Notes: generated from the letters alone by a model not told the origin. A stretch of 31,606 nt of DNA from an uncultured Bacteroidota bacterium (GCA_903888395.1 CAISTO010000213.1:1-31606), one strand, 5' to 3'. Positions 22,442-30,501 are shown, counted from the stretch's first letter. Numbers and translations: made by a program.

Positions 22442-22807
22442 ATGAAATCAATTTTATTAGTAGCAGCCGGAGGTGCAATAGGCGCAGTTTTAAGGTATCT
22501 CTTTTCGGTTTTATTAAAAGATTATACCCAAATAAATTTCCCAATTAACACCTTTTTGGTAAATGCCATTGGGTGCTTTGCAATTGGTTTATGCTATGCT
22601 TTATTGATGAATAATAATAATTTTGATAGCCTGAAGTTGATACTAATTATTGGTGTTTTAGGCGGATTTACCACTTATTCAGCATTTGCTTTTGAAACAA
22701 TTTTGATGTTTAAACAACAATTATTCAAACAAGCTTTTACTTATATTTTATTGAGCAATATTACTTGTATTGCTTTTGCTTACTTAGGATTTTCGGTTAA
22801 AAATTAA
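22442..22807 (+). CDS. crcB: Fluoride ion channel CrcB/Fluc
   Basis: 121 residues with four predicted membrane helices, the normal size for Fluc, which works as an antiparallel dimer exporting fluoride. GGAIGAVLRYL (10-20) and the pore-lining FLVNAIGCFAIG (38-49, Asn41) and GGFTTYSAFAFE (74-85) are the conserved blocks. It overlaps rsgA by one base (TAATG), so the two are co-translated although their functions are unrelated. Confidence 0.95.
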   Translation: MKSILLVAAGGAIGAVLRYLFSVLLKDYTQINFPINTFLVNAIGCFAIGLCYALLMNNNNFDSLKLILIIGVLGGFTTYSAFAFETILMFKQQLFKQAFTYILLSNITCIAFAYLGFSVKN

Positions 22808-23730
22808 TGGAAGGAATTGTTGTAAAATCAACGGGAAGTTGGTACGAAGTAATGAAACCAAGTGGCGAAATAATCAACTGTCGTTTAAAAGGTAAATTTA
22901 GGTTACAAGGTTTAAAACATACCAATCCGGTTACTGTTGGCGATAAAATAAATTACGAAATGGAACCCAATAGCGAAAATGGAGTCATTTTTTCTATTGA
23001 ACCACGTAAAAATTATATCATTCGTAAGTCAAGTAATCTTTCCAAACAAACACATATTATTGCCAGTAATATTGATCAAGCCATTTTAATGGTAACCATT
23101 GCCTTTCCTAATACTTCTCTTGGTTTTATCGACAGGTTTTTGGTTACAGCCGAAGCTTATCATATTCCAACTACCATTGTATTTAACAAAGTAGATTTAT
23201 GTGCCAATGGATTGGAAGACGTGCTGCAAGAAACCATTGATTTATACCATAAAAAAGTAGGTTATGCTTACTTGAAAACTTCGGTAAATGATAAAACAGG
23301 TTTAGATGAAGTGAAAGAATTATTGCAAAACAAAACCACTTTAGTAGCCGGACATTCAGGAGTTGGCAAATCATCGCTGTTGAATGCCATTGAACCCAAT
23401 TTGAATTTAAGAACGGGTATTATTTCCAAAACAAGTTTTAACGGTCAGCATACCACCACTTTTGCGCAAATGCATCCTTTAAGTTTTGGCGGATTTATAA
23501 TTGATACTCCCGGAATTAGAGAGTTTGGTGTGGTAGATTTAAACAATGCAGAACTATCGCATTATTTCAAAGAAATGAAACCATTTATTGGTAAATGTAA
23601 ATTCAATAATTGCCAGCATATTCACGAGCCTCAATGTGCAGTATTGGAAGCTTTAGAAGCCGGACAAATTCCTGCTGAAAGGTACCAAAGTTATTTGAGT
23701 ATTATGGCCAATGAAGATGTGTTTAATTAG
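22807..23730 (+). CDS. rsgA: Ribosome small-subunit GTPase RsgA
   Basis: 307 residues. RsgA acts late in 30S maturation. The GTPase is circularly permuted: G4 NKVD (127-130) comes before G1 GHSGVGKSS (182-190) and G3 DTPG (233-236), with G2 threonines at 216-218. An OB domain precedes it (1-75). The C-terminal zinc knuckle has ligands Cys264, Cys269, His271 and Cys277 (C-x4-C-x-H-x5-C). Everything is intact. Translation is coupled to crcB through the shared TAATG. Confidence 0.97.
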   Translation: MEGIVVKSTGSWYEVMKPSGEIINCRLKGKFRLQGLKHTNPVTVGDKINYEMEPNSENGVIFSIEPRKNYIIRKSSNLSKQTHIIASNIDQAILMVTIAFPNTSLGFIDRFLVTAEAYHIPTTIVFNKVDLCANGLEDVLQETIDLYHKKVGYAYLKTSVNDKTGLDEVKELLQNKTTLVAGHSGVGKSSLLNAIEPNLNLRTGIISKTSFNGQHTTTFAQMHPLSFGGFIIDTPGIREFGVVDLNNAELSHYFKEMKPFIGKCKFNNCQHIHEPQCAVLEALEAGQIPAERYQSYLSIMANEDVFN

Positions 23731-23739
23731 TTATATTGC

Positions 23740-23758
23740 TTCAAATTAATAATTTGAA
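23740..23758. repeat. Small hairpin just after rsgA
   Basis: TTCAAATT (23740-23747), loop AAT, then AATTTGAA (23751-23758): a perfect 8-bp AT-rich stem. No T-run follows, so it may protect the 3' end rather than terminate transcription. Confidence 0.4.
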
Positions 23759-23876
23759 TTGAAGTAATGTAAAATAATTAGTGTGAAGGTAAGTTTTTTA
23801 GCAAATATTTTTTTGTAGTAATATAGCTAAAAAAACCAATTTGTCAATTGACTAACTGGCATTGTTACTACATTAT

Positions 23877-23914
23877 AAAAAAGTTTAGTGAAAAGACTTT
23901 CACTAAACTTTTTT
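23877..23914. terminator. Bidirectional terminator between rsgA and the secreted-protein pair
   Basis: AAGTTTAGTGAAA (23881-23893), a 4-nt loop, then TTTCACTAAACTT (23898-23910): a perfect 13-bp stem flanked by AAAA and TTTT. It serves rsgA on the plus strand (about 150 bp after its stop) and the gene ending at 24007 on the minus strand. Confidence 0.88.
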
Positions 23915-24006
23915 CAATGCTTTTACCACTTATGCTATTCAGCTATTTTAACATATATTTTTCGGTATTATACCTAATTAACTAAATTGTATTAATTGAT
24001 TACAAA

Positions 24007-25266
24007 TTATTTAAGATTAAGTATATTGTAAAGTGTTATACCTATAGTTTTTCTATTTAATTTATTGTATTCTTTTATTTGACTTTTAAAATAATTTATA
24101 TCTGGATTACTTAACCAAAATGGCGGTTGATAGGTAGAATTTAGTTCTACAGCCTTACTATTAAAAAATACAAATTCAGGTGTGTTGACCCAAAATAATG
24201 AATGCCATTGATTATCCTTAGTAATTTCTGTAATTAAACGTTGATTTGGCATTTGAATATTTAGTATTGATTTACTAATCAAGGTATTTATTTTTCCTAA
24301 TTTCCATATTTGAACTTCTCTTTCATTCGCACTTATTGAATCATTGATAATTGAAATTAGAAGTGTAGAATCATTTATTAAATAAATTTTTTCTATTCTA
24401 TCACTTTTTGGTATTTTATTTGGCTTATAAATTTCGGGGAAAGTACTTTCTGTTTCCTTTTTTATATTGAACTTGTCTAATAAATTTAATTTGTGGTCGA
24501 ATATATTAACTATGAAGGAAGTTGGTTCGCAAAAGACAATCAAATTTTTGGATACATCAACCCATTTATGAAGATTTTTGGCAAATTCAATTCCTTTGTA
24601 TTTACTAAAGACTATATTTTTATCAATGTCAAATGTTTTTGAGTTTAAAATTCCAATTACAGTTTTATAGTTACAATCTAAAATATTATAGTCAGAAATA
24701 TTTACCAATAAGAAGTTAGAATCATTTAAAACAAAAAACTCATTTCTAAAACAAAATTTATTATTTATTGCTTTCACAAAATTAAATGTGTTATTGGAAT
24801 CCTTTTTAAAAAACAGCAAATCTTTGCCATACAATTCAACAATCGCAAAACTGTCATTGGTTATGAAACTACTTAATAAATCAGAAGGATGCATCTTTGT
24901 GATATAGGCAGGTGGTATTTTTATAAAAAAACTATCAATCTGATAATTTTGTAAATTAATCCTATAAAAATCTAAACCTTTATCAAAATGATTCAAATCA
25001 AGTTGATGATTGTATGGGGAACTTATTTTAAAATATAAATTATTTGTAGTGTGGTTTATAAATATTTTAGAATTAGTTGGGCGATAAATATGCTCTTGCC
25101 TTTCATTAATTATCTTTGTATTTAATGTTGTATCCCAAGTCCAAAATTGAGCAATACTACTAATTTTTAAACTTAAAAATATCAAAACAAGGAAAAGCTT
25201 AATAAAAAAAAGATTGCTATTGAAGTTACTCAATAGCAATCTGTAAGTTGTTTTTAAATTGGCCAT
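24007..25266 (-). CDS. Secreted protein of unknown function (downstream member of a pair)
   Basis: 419 residues. An unusually long N-terminal leader ends in a hydrophobic run, LFFIKLFLVLIFLSLKISSI (19-38), followed by AQFW, a plausible signal-peptidase site after residue 40. The rest is rich in Asn, Ile, Phe, Ser and Lys, with alternating strand-like segments that could form a beta-propeller; I see no diagnostic motif. Bacteroidota encode many exported propeller proteins next to a small cysteine-containing exported protein, and this pair has the same layout, but that is only analogy. Its ATG lies 13 bp inside the end of the upstream gene, so translation is probably coupled. Confidence 0.7.
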   Translation of the reverse strand: MANLKTTYRLLLSNFNSNLFFIKLFLVLIFLSLKISSIAQFWTWDTTLNTKIINERQEHIYRPTNSKIFINHTTNNLYFKISSPYNHQLDLNHFDKGLDFYRINLQNYQIDSFFIKIPPAYITKMHPSDLLSSFITNDSFAIVELYGKDLLFFKKDSNNTFNFVKAINNKFCFRNEFFVLNDSNFLLVNISDYNILDCNYKTVIGILNSKTFDIDKNIVFSKYKGIEFAKNLHKWVDVSKNLIVFCEPTSFIVNIFDHKLNLLDKFNIKKETESTFPEIYKPNKIPKSDRIEKIYLINDSTLLISIINDSISANEREVQIWKLGKINTLISKSILNIQMPNQRLITEITKDNQWHSLFWVNTPEFVFFNSKAVELNSTYQPPFWLSNPDINYFKSQIKEYNKLNRKTIGITLYNILNLK

Positions 25267-25745
25267 AACCCTAATCCAATTGCTTCAGTTTTACTGTAAA
25301 TTTGAATTGAAATAACGTTTTCAGCATTCATATTATATACAACCAACATATTTGGATCATAAATTATTTTACCAGAAGAGCTTCCACCTTGGATAGTTTC
25401 ATCTACTAAAGTGCAAATTTGAAATAATTGTTTGTTGTCTTCGTTAGTAGTAAATTCTGGTGGGATTGGTGGATTTTGTTTGATGACTATTAATCCATCG
25501 CGTTCACAATCATTTAACGGAACTGTCCATGCACAATTATTGAATCCACCTCCATTACAAATCAATTCTGCTGCACAGACTTTTATACCTTCGGAATTGT
25601 TATATGTCCAGTGACTTTCAGTAGGGTTGGCATATCCAAAAAGTCCAAATCCTTTTTTTTGTACATTAACCCAAGCATTCGAACTTAAATTATTAAATAA
25701 TAAAAGTCCACAAACGAATAAGATTTTTAAATAATTTTTTTTCAT
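25254..25745 (-). CDS. Small secreted cysteine-containing protein of unknown function
   Basis: 163 residues. Residues 1-24 form a clear signal peptide (ILFVCGLLLFNNLSSNA, cleavage likely after Ala24). The mature protein has five cysteines, at 57, 63, 71, 80 and 111, spaced closely enough for disulfides in the periplasm or outside, and a proline-rich turn (QNPPIPPEF, 90-98). No family recognised. It overlaps the next gene by 13 bp, so the two form an operon. No convincing promoter was found upstream. Confidence 0.65.
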   Translation of the reverse strand: MKKNYLKILFVCGLLLFNNLSSNAWVNVQKKGFGLFGYANPTESHWTYNNSEGIKVCAAELICNGGGFNNCAWTVPLNDCERDGLIVIKQNPPIPPEFTTNEDNKQLFQICTLVDETIQGGSSSGKIIYDPNMLVVYNMNAENVISIQIYSKTEAIGLGLWPI

Positions 25746-26087
25746 TCTTTTTGTGGCTTTTAATTCAAAACCTGCTGAAAACTTTAGTTTAAGTAAAATT
25801 GAATTTGAAACTTAAAAATACAAATGCGCGCCTTTAGTATTAATAATTTCAATGCAATGATAGAAGGAATTTTTATTTATAGTGGTCTATATAAAATGAA
25901 TAATAATTTCAAAATTTATGATTAAAACAAGGGTTTGAAGTTAGCGTCAAAAGATTTATAACATTAAAAATTTTGATACAAAACCATGTTACAATTCAGC
26001 CTTGAATAATTAAAAAATGAGTTGTTGCATTGAAAAAAAGTAGTGATTATCTAAATTTATTTAGAAAAGCTATCAAAAACAAATCGA
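25746..26087. other. Intergenic stretch with no intact gene
   Basis: AT-rich, with only short frames. One frame at 26042-26092 reads SDYLNLFRKAIKNKSNE before a stop and may belong to the degraded gene to its right. No hairpin with a T-run, no repeat and no tRNA were seen. Confidence 0.5.
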
Positions 26088-26298
26088 ATGAATGAAAAAG
26101 AAATTTTGTATTATTATGAAAAATCAATATTCAATAATATAAAAATTAAACCATTGAAATAGTAGAGCGTTTAAATAAAGACTGAAAGAAGTAAATTATA
26201 AAATATTTGAAGCAAAAGTAAAACAATTCTTTGTAGGGTATTTTGGTTTTTTTGTATCATTAATGCTTGTCATAATTGGTTTGAATTTTAAAAATTAG
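26088..26298 (+). pseudogene. Possible remains of a small membrane-protein gene
   Basis: Three short frames follow each other and join into one plausible protein. MNEKEILYYYEKSIFNNIKI runs from ATG 26088; IEIVERLNKD continues in another frame from 26153; and RLKEVNYKIFEAKVKQFFVG (from 26179) leads in the third frame into a hydrophobic segment YFGFFVSLMLVIIGLNFKN with a stop at 26298. Two frameshifts would explain this. It could also be chance in AT-rich DNA. No family recognised. Confidence 0.3.
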
Positions 26299-26346
26299 AA
26301 TTTATAAAAGCAATTTTCGAAAGTTTTTTTGTTTATCTAAACCACA

Positions 26347-26354
26347 TATATTTG
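26347..26354 (+). promoter_or_regulatory. -7 element of the antitoxin-like gene and dtd
   Basis: TATATTTG, an exact TAnnTTTG match, with its last base 5 bp before the ATG at 26359, so the message would be leaderless or nearly so. TTTG at 26328-26331 lies at a short spacing of 15 bp. Confidence 0.5.
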
Positions 26355-26358
26355 TGTT

Positions 26359-26541
26359 ATGACAAAACTATTGGAAAAAGCATTTGAGGAATTAAACAAA
26401 TTGCCCGAAAATGAGCAAGATAATTTTGCACAACTCATCATTGAAGATTTGAAATGGGATAATTCATTTACAACTTCACAAGATGTGTTATTATCAATGG
26501 CAAATGAGGCTTTGGAAGAATACAAAACTGGAAAAATTTAA
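26359..26541 (+). CDS. Solitary antitoxin-like small protein
   Basis: 60 residues, MTKLLEKAFEELNKLPENEQ at the start and SQDVLLSMANEALEEYKTGK near the end. This matches the pattern of a widespread small-protein family: a helix LLEKAxxxxxxLPxxEQDxxA, an acidic middle with a Trp, then a LxxMAxEALxEYxxGK end. Members are commonly found as the antitoxin partner of RelE/ParE-like toxins. Here no toxin gene lies on either side: upstream is a decayed region and downstream, 8 bp away, is dtd. It may be an orphan, a relic, or regulate dtd. The call is from pattern memory, not a search. Confidence 0.65.
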   Translation: MTKLLEKAFEELNKLPENEQDNFAQLIIEDLKWDNSFTTSQDVLLSMANEALEEYKTGKI

Positions 26542-26549
26542 CTTTCCCC

Positions 26550-27002
26550 ATGCGCGTAATCATTCAACGAGTAACACAAGCACAAGTTCAAATTGATGGA
26601 AAATTATTTTCAGAAATTGGAAATGGTTTATTGGTTTTATTAGGAATTGAAGATGCTGATTCCGATGAAGACATCAATTGGTTAGCACAAAAAATAGTAA
26701 ATCTTCGTGTGTTTAACGATGAAAATGGTGTAATGAATATTTCACTCATTGATGCCAATTTCGATATTTTATTGGTGAGTCAGTTTACACTTTTTGCATC
26801 CACTAAAAAGGGCAACCGACCTTCATATATCAAAGCAAGCAGACCAGAATTTGCTATTCCATTGTATGAAAAAATAATAGCAAAGTTGGAAGAACTATTA
26901 GGCAAAAAAATAGCCACAGGAACATTTGGTGCCGATATGCAAATCAGCTTAACCAATAATGGTCCTGTGACAATTATGATTGATAGTAAATTGAAGGAAT
27001 AG
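26550..27002 (+). CDS. dtd: D-aminoacyl-tRNA deacylase
   Basis: 150 residues. It hydrolyses D-amino acids, and glycine mischarged on tRNA-Ala, from tRNA. Both active-site signatures are present: SQFTL at 77-81 and the cross-subunit NGPVT (137-141, containing the Gly-cisPro pair). Starts MRVIIQRVTQAQVQIDG as usual. Eight base pairs after the antitoxin-like gene, probably co-transcribed; convergent with purQ. Confidence 0.97.
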   Translation: MRVIIQRVTQAQVQIDGKLFSEIGNGLLVLLGIEDADSDEDINWLAQKIVNLRVFNDENGVMNISLIDANFDILLVSQFTLFASTKKGNRPSYIKASRPEFAIPLYEKIIAKLEELLGKKIATGTFGADMQISLTNNGPVTIMIDSKLKE

Positions 27003-27012
27003 TTGATAGACC

Positions 27013-27049
27013 ATAGACGATTGTCCATGGTCTATGGTCCATCGTCTAT
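27013..27049. repeat. Imperfect inverted repeat between dtd and purQ built from CCATGGTCTATGG words
   Basis: ATAGACGATTGTCCAT (27013-27028) pairs with ATGGTCCATCGTCTAT (27034-27049) in 14 of 16 positions around a GGTCT loop. The sequence is a series of related words (CCATAGAC, GTCCATGG, TCTATGG, GTCCATCG). Short T-run at the end only, so terminator function is doubtful although it sits between convergent genes. Confidence 0.6.
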
Positions 27050-27741
27050 TAACTATTAACCAACTGCAACAAGCTTTCGAACATAATGCGTCCATCAGTA
27101 TTGTAAATATCAGCATCTACCGCGCGTTCTGAGTGAGGCATCATGCCAAATACGTTTCGGTTTTTGTTACAAATTCCAGCAATATTATCCAAAGCACCAT
27201 TCGGGTTTGTTTCAACTGAAACATTTCCATTTTCATCACAGTACCTGAATAAAATTTGGTCGTTTGCTTTCAAATCTATTAGTAATTCATCATTGCAATA
27301 AAATCTTCCTTCACCATGTGCAATGGGAATTTTTAAAGCTTTTCCCACTTCATTTAAACTGGTAATTTTACTGTTATTGGTTTCGGTTTTTATAAAAACA
27401 TTTTTGCAATTAAACTTTTGATGGTCGTTATGCAATAATGCGCCTGGCAATAAACCACTTTCGCAAAGAATTTGAAAACCATTACAAACTCCCCAAACCA
27501 ATCCGCCATTATTGGCAAATTCAATTACACTTTGCATAATTGGCGAAAAGCGAGCAATAGCACCGCTACGCAAATAATCGCCATAGCTAAAACCACCTGG
27601 TAAAAACACTAAATCTACATTTTGTAAATCAGTATCTTTATGCCAAAGTTCTACTACTTCTTGGCCAAACATATTTTGAAATGCCCAAACTGCGTCTTTA
27701 TCGCAATTACTTCCCGGAAAAATTAATACACCTATTTTCAT
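27049..27741 (-). CDS. purQ: Phosphoribosylformylglycinamidine synthase, glutaminase subunit
   Basis: 230 residues; supplies ammonia from glutamine for the fourth step of purine synthesis. Class I amidotransferase triad: Cys86 in WGVCNGFQIL (83-92), His203 and Glu205 in MMPHSERAVD (200-209). FPGSNCDKDA (8-17) and LPGGFSYGDYLRSGAIARFS (47-66) are typical PurQ. A separate small PurQ implies the multi-subunit PurL-PurQ-PurS form; purL and purS are not in the window. It follows thiL on the same strand but is separated from it by two strong hairpins. Confidence 0.96.
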   Translation of the reverse strand: MKIGVLIFPGSNCDKDAVWAFQNMFGQEVVELWHKDTDLQNVDLVFLPGGFSYGDYLRSGAIARFSPIMQSVIEFANNGGLVWGVCNGFQILCESGLLPGALLHNDHQKFNCKNVFIKTETNNSKITSLNEVGKALKIPIAHGEGRFYCNDELLIDLKANDQILFRYCDENGNVSVETNPNGALDNIAGICNKNRNVFGMMPHSERAVDADIYNTDGRIMFESLLQLVNS

Positions 27742-27803
27742 ATTTTTTGCTACTGGCTGCTGGCTCCTTGCCTCTGACCTTTTGTTACGTATTTATTAAT
27801 TGT

Positions 27804-27841
27804 CGTCATTTCGATCACGCCTTGGCGTGATCGAAATGACG
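27804..27841. repeat. Perfect 18-bp hairpin element
   Basis: CGTCATTTCGATCACGCC (27804-27821), loop TT, then the exact reverse complement (27824-27841). TTATTTTTT follows on the plus strand, but the genes on both sides lie on the minus strand, where no T-run follows. It looks more like a dispersed REP-like element than a terminator. Confidence 0.75.
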
Positions 27842-27854
27842 TTATTTTTTGTCC

Positions 27855-27878
27855 AAGGTTGGTGTCCTCACCAACCTT
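27855..27878. repeat. 10-bp hairpin directly after thiL
   Basis: AAGGTTGGTG (27855-27864), loop TCCT, CACCAACCTT (27869-27878), perfect stem, adjoining the thiL stop codon at 27879. On the minus strand it would form at the very 3' end of the thiL message, without a T-run. May stabilise the end or be part of the neighbouring repeat element. Confidence 0.6.
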
Positions 27879-28913
27879 TTAAAATGCTTTCCAACCTTGC
27901 GCTTTTAACGCATGTTTTTGCCCGCCTTTACTAATCATGTGCAAGCCTTCTTCAGCTTTAGTAACATGACCAATTACAGTAAAATCAGGATGGTTTTCTA
28001 ATTTATTATAATCACTTTGTTTAATGGTAAACAATAATTCATAATCTTCGCCACCGCTTAAGGCTGTTAAAGTTGGATCTAAATCTAACTCGCGCGCCAT
28101 GTTGTAAGTAGTTGCATCAATCGGAATTTTTTCTTCGTAAATAGTAACACCAACCTTTGATTGCTCTGCAATATGAAACAATTCCGAAGCCAATCCATCA
28201 CTAATATCAATCATAGAAGTTGGTTGAATGTCCATTGCTTTAAAAAACTCAATAATATCTTTTCTTGCTTCTGGCTTTAACTGACGTTCTAAAATATAAT
28301 CATGTCCTGCCAAGTCTGGTTGCATTTGCGGATTATCAATAAACACACGTTTTTCACGCTCTAACAATTGATAGCCAGCATATGCACCACCCAAATCGCC
28401 ACTCACACAAATTAAATCAAACTCTTGTGCGCCAGTTCTATAAACTATTTCTTTTTCGTTGGCTTCGCCAATAACAGTAACACTAATAATTAAACCTTGT
28501 TTACTAGCGGTAGTATCGCCACCAACCAAATCAATTTTATATTTTTCGCAGGCTAAATTGATGCCTTCATATATTTCGGCAATGGCTTCAACACTAAATT
28601 TACTGCTCATTCCAACCGAAACAGTAATTTGTTTTGGTGTGCCGTTCATGGCATAAATATCACTTGCGTTTACGCTTACTGCTTTGTAACCCAAATGTTT
28701 TAAAGGAAAATAACTCAAATCAAAATGAACGCCTTCCAATAATAAATCGGTAGAAACCAAAGTAACTTTATCTTTGGTAGGATTTATAACTGCTGCATCA
28801 TCACCAACACCTTTAATGGTATTGTTTTTTAATTCAATGTTTTGAGTTAATTGTTTGATTAAGCCAAACTCGCCAATTTCTTCTAGTTTTGTTGTTTCAG
28901 GTTCATTGAACAT
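27879..28913 (-). CDS. thiL: Thiamine-monophosphate kinase
   Basis: 344 residues; phosphorylates thiamine monophosphate to the active diphosphate. ThiL motifs are GVGDDAAV (35-42), STDLLLEGVHF (54-64), and NASDIYAMNG (82-91), followed by DLVGGDTTAS, all metal and nucleotide ligands of the PurM-like fold. SMIDISDGLASELFHIAEQS and ALSGGEDYELLFTI in the second domain are also standard. No thiamine riboswitch (TPP box) is evident upstream. Divergent from crtD, about 110 bp between starts. Confidence 0.95.
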   Translation of the reverse strand: MFNEPETTKLEEIGEFGLIKQLTQNIELKNNTIKGVGDDAAVINPTKDKVTLVSTDLLLEGVHFDLSYFPLKHLGYKAVSVNASDIYAMNGTPKQITVSVGMSSKFSVEAIAEIYEGINLACEKYKIDLVGGDTTASKQGLIISVTVIGEANEKEIVYRTGAQEFDLICVSGDLGGAYAGYQLLEREKRVFIDNPQMQPDLAGHDYILERQLKPEARKDIIEFFKAMDIQPTSMIDISDGLASELFHIAEQSKVGVTIYEEKIPIDATTYNMARELDLDPTLTALSGGEDYELLFTIKQSDYNKLENHPDFTVIGHVTKAEEGLHMISKGGQKHALKAQGWKAF

Positions 28914-28973
28914 GGGCGCAAATTACAAAAAATTATAGAAGAGAAGTTGCGTATTTTTTATTTTTTTGTAATG

Positions 28974-29005
28974 TTGAAAACAAATAAAATCCTATGCTAA
29001 ATTTG
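28974..29005 (+). promoter_or_regulatory. Promoter of crtD
   Basis: TTG (28974-28976), 21 bp, TAAATTTG (28998-29005), a full TAnnTTTG match, 17 bp before the ATG at 29023. Predicted leader about 12 nt. Confidence 0.6.
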
Positions 29006-29022
29006 CTGTTATAAAAACAAGT

Positions 29023-30501
29023 ATGAAATTAATAATAATTGGTTCGGGAATAGCGGGATTAGCCAGCGCGGTTCGTTTACAAGCCATGGGTTTTGAGGTT
29101 ACCGTTTTAGAAGCCAATGAATATTATGGTGGAAAACTAACCGAATTTAATCAAAATGGTTTTAGATTCGATGCAGGTCCATCTTTATTTACATTGCCAC
29201 AATTGGTTTTAGATTTGTTTGATATTGCAAAGCAAAACAAGGATAAATTTGAATTTCAACAATTAGAAAAATCATGTAATTACTTTTATGAAGATGGAAC
29301 CCGATTTACCTCATTTCATAACACCAAAAAAATGACTTCCGAGTTACACGAAAAACTTGGAATGACTGATGTAAAGCCGTTTTTTAGTTATTTGCAAAAA
29401 GCTGAATTTAGGTATAAAACAACTGTGCCTATTTTTATTGAAAATAGTTTGCATAAAATAAAAAACTTTTTGAATTTATCTACGCTCAAAGGAATTTTTA
29501 GCATTCCGAAATTAAATTTGTTCAATAGCATGAACTATGAAAACGAGCAAGTTTTTACCGATAAAAGAATGGTTCAATATTTTAACCGATTTGCAACTTA
29601 TAATGGCAGCAATCCATACCAATCGCCAGCATTACTAAATATGATTCCACATTTGGAAAGTAATATTGGCACTTTTTTTCCTAAATATGGCATGCATCAA
29701 ATTAGCGAAAGTATTTACCAATTGGCTGTTGATTTAGGGGTAAATTTTGAGTTCAATAAAAAGGTTTCTGAAATTGTTTTAGATGAAAATAACAAACAAA
29801 TTAAAGGTGTAAAAGTAGGGGAGTTGTTTTATAAAGCTGATGTGGTAGTTTCAAACATGGATATTTACCCTACCTATAAAAAATTATTGACTAACATACC
29901 TCATCCTGAAAATATTTTAAAACAAGAAAAGTCGTCATCGGCATTGATTTTTTATTGGGGAATAAACAAAAAATTTACAGAATTAGATTTACATAATATT
30001 TTTTTTACTGAAAATTATGAAGCAGAATTCAAGCATATTTTTGAGCAAAAAACCATTTATAATGACCCAACAATTTATATAAACATAACTTCAAAATATA
30101 AAACTGACGATGCTCCAGCAGGCTGTGAAAATTGGTTTGTTATGATAAATACGCCCAATAATCAAGGGCAAAATTGGGATGAATTAATTATTGAATCTCG
30201 AAAAAATATCATTGATAAATTAAGTAGGATTTTAAAGGTAAATATTTCTGAATTGATAATCAGTGAATCCATTTTAGATCCAAGAAGTATTGAATCTAAA
30301 ACCAGCAGTCATTTGGGAGCATTATATGGAAATGCAAGTAATAATAGGTATGCTGCATTTTTAAGACATAAAAATTTTAGTTCTAACATAAAAGGTTTGT
30401 ACTTTTGTGGCGGCTCAGTTCATCCTGGTGGAGGAATTCCATTGTGTTTGAATTCGGCTAAAATTGTTGAAAATTTGATTAAGGAGGATTATAGAAAGTA
30501 A
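29023..30501 (+). CDS. crtD: CrtD-like carotenoid 3,4-desaturase (phytoene desaturase family)
   Basis: 492 residues. The FAD-binding Rossmann motif is GSGIAG (7-12) with Glu30 closing the fold, followed by GGKLTEFNQNGFRFDAGPSL (36-55), and the C-terminal FAD motif CGGSVHPGGGIPLCLNSAKI. The FRFDAGPSLFTLPQLVLDLF wording fits CrtD (1-hydroxycarotenoid 3,4-desaturase) better than CrtI, and the neighbour, a CruF-like hydratase, makes the substrate it would need. CrtI, CrtB and a cyclase are not in the window. Membrane-associated. CrtI or another CrtI-family desaturase cannot be wholly excluded. Confidence 0.82.
   Translation: MKLIIIGSGIAGLASAVRLQAMGFEVTVLEANEYYGGKLTEFNQNGFRFDAGPSLFTLPQLVLDLFDIAKQNKDKFEFQQLEKSCNYFYEDGTRFTSFHNTKKMTSELHEKLGMTDVKPFFSYLQKAEFRYKTTVPIFIENSLHKIKNFLNLSTLKGIFSIPKLNLFNSMNYENEQVFTDKRMVQYFNRFATYNGSNPYQSPALLNMIPHLESNIGTFFPKYGMHQISESIYQLAVDLGVNFEFNKKVSEIVLDENNKQIKGVKVGELFYKADVVVSNMDIYPTYKKLLTNIPHPENILKQEKSSSALIFYWGINKKFTELDLHNIFFTENYEAEFKHIFEQKTIYNDPTIYINITSKYKTDDAPAGCENWFVMINTPNNQGQNWDELIIESRKNIIDKLSRILKVNISELIISESILDPRSIESKTSSHLGALYGNASNNRYAAFLRHKNFSSNIKGLYFCGGSVHPGGGIPLCLNSAKIVENLIKEDYRK

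Noticed and set aside
26780..27028. Antisense frame over dtd as a toxin for the antitoxin-like gene
   Set aside because: It lies fully opposite dtd codons and has no RelE/ParE-like features.
28914..29022. Thiamine (TPP) riboswitch upstream of thiL
   Set aside because: No CTGAGA-type core found on the minus strand in the short gap.
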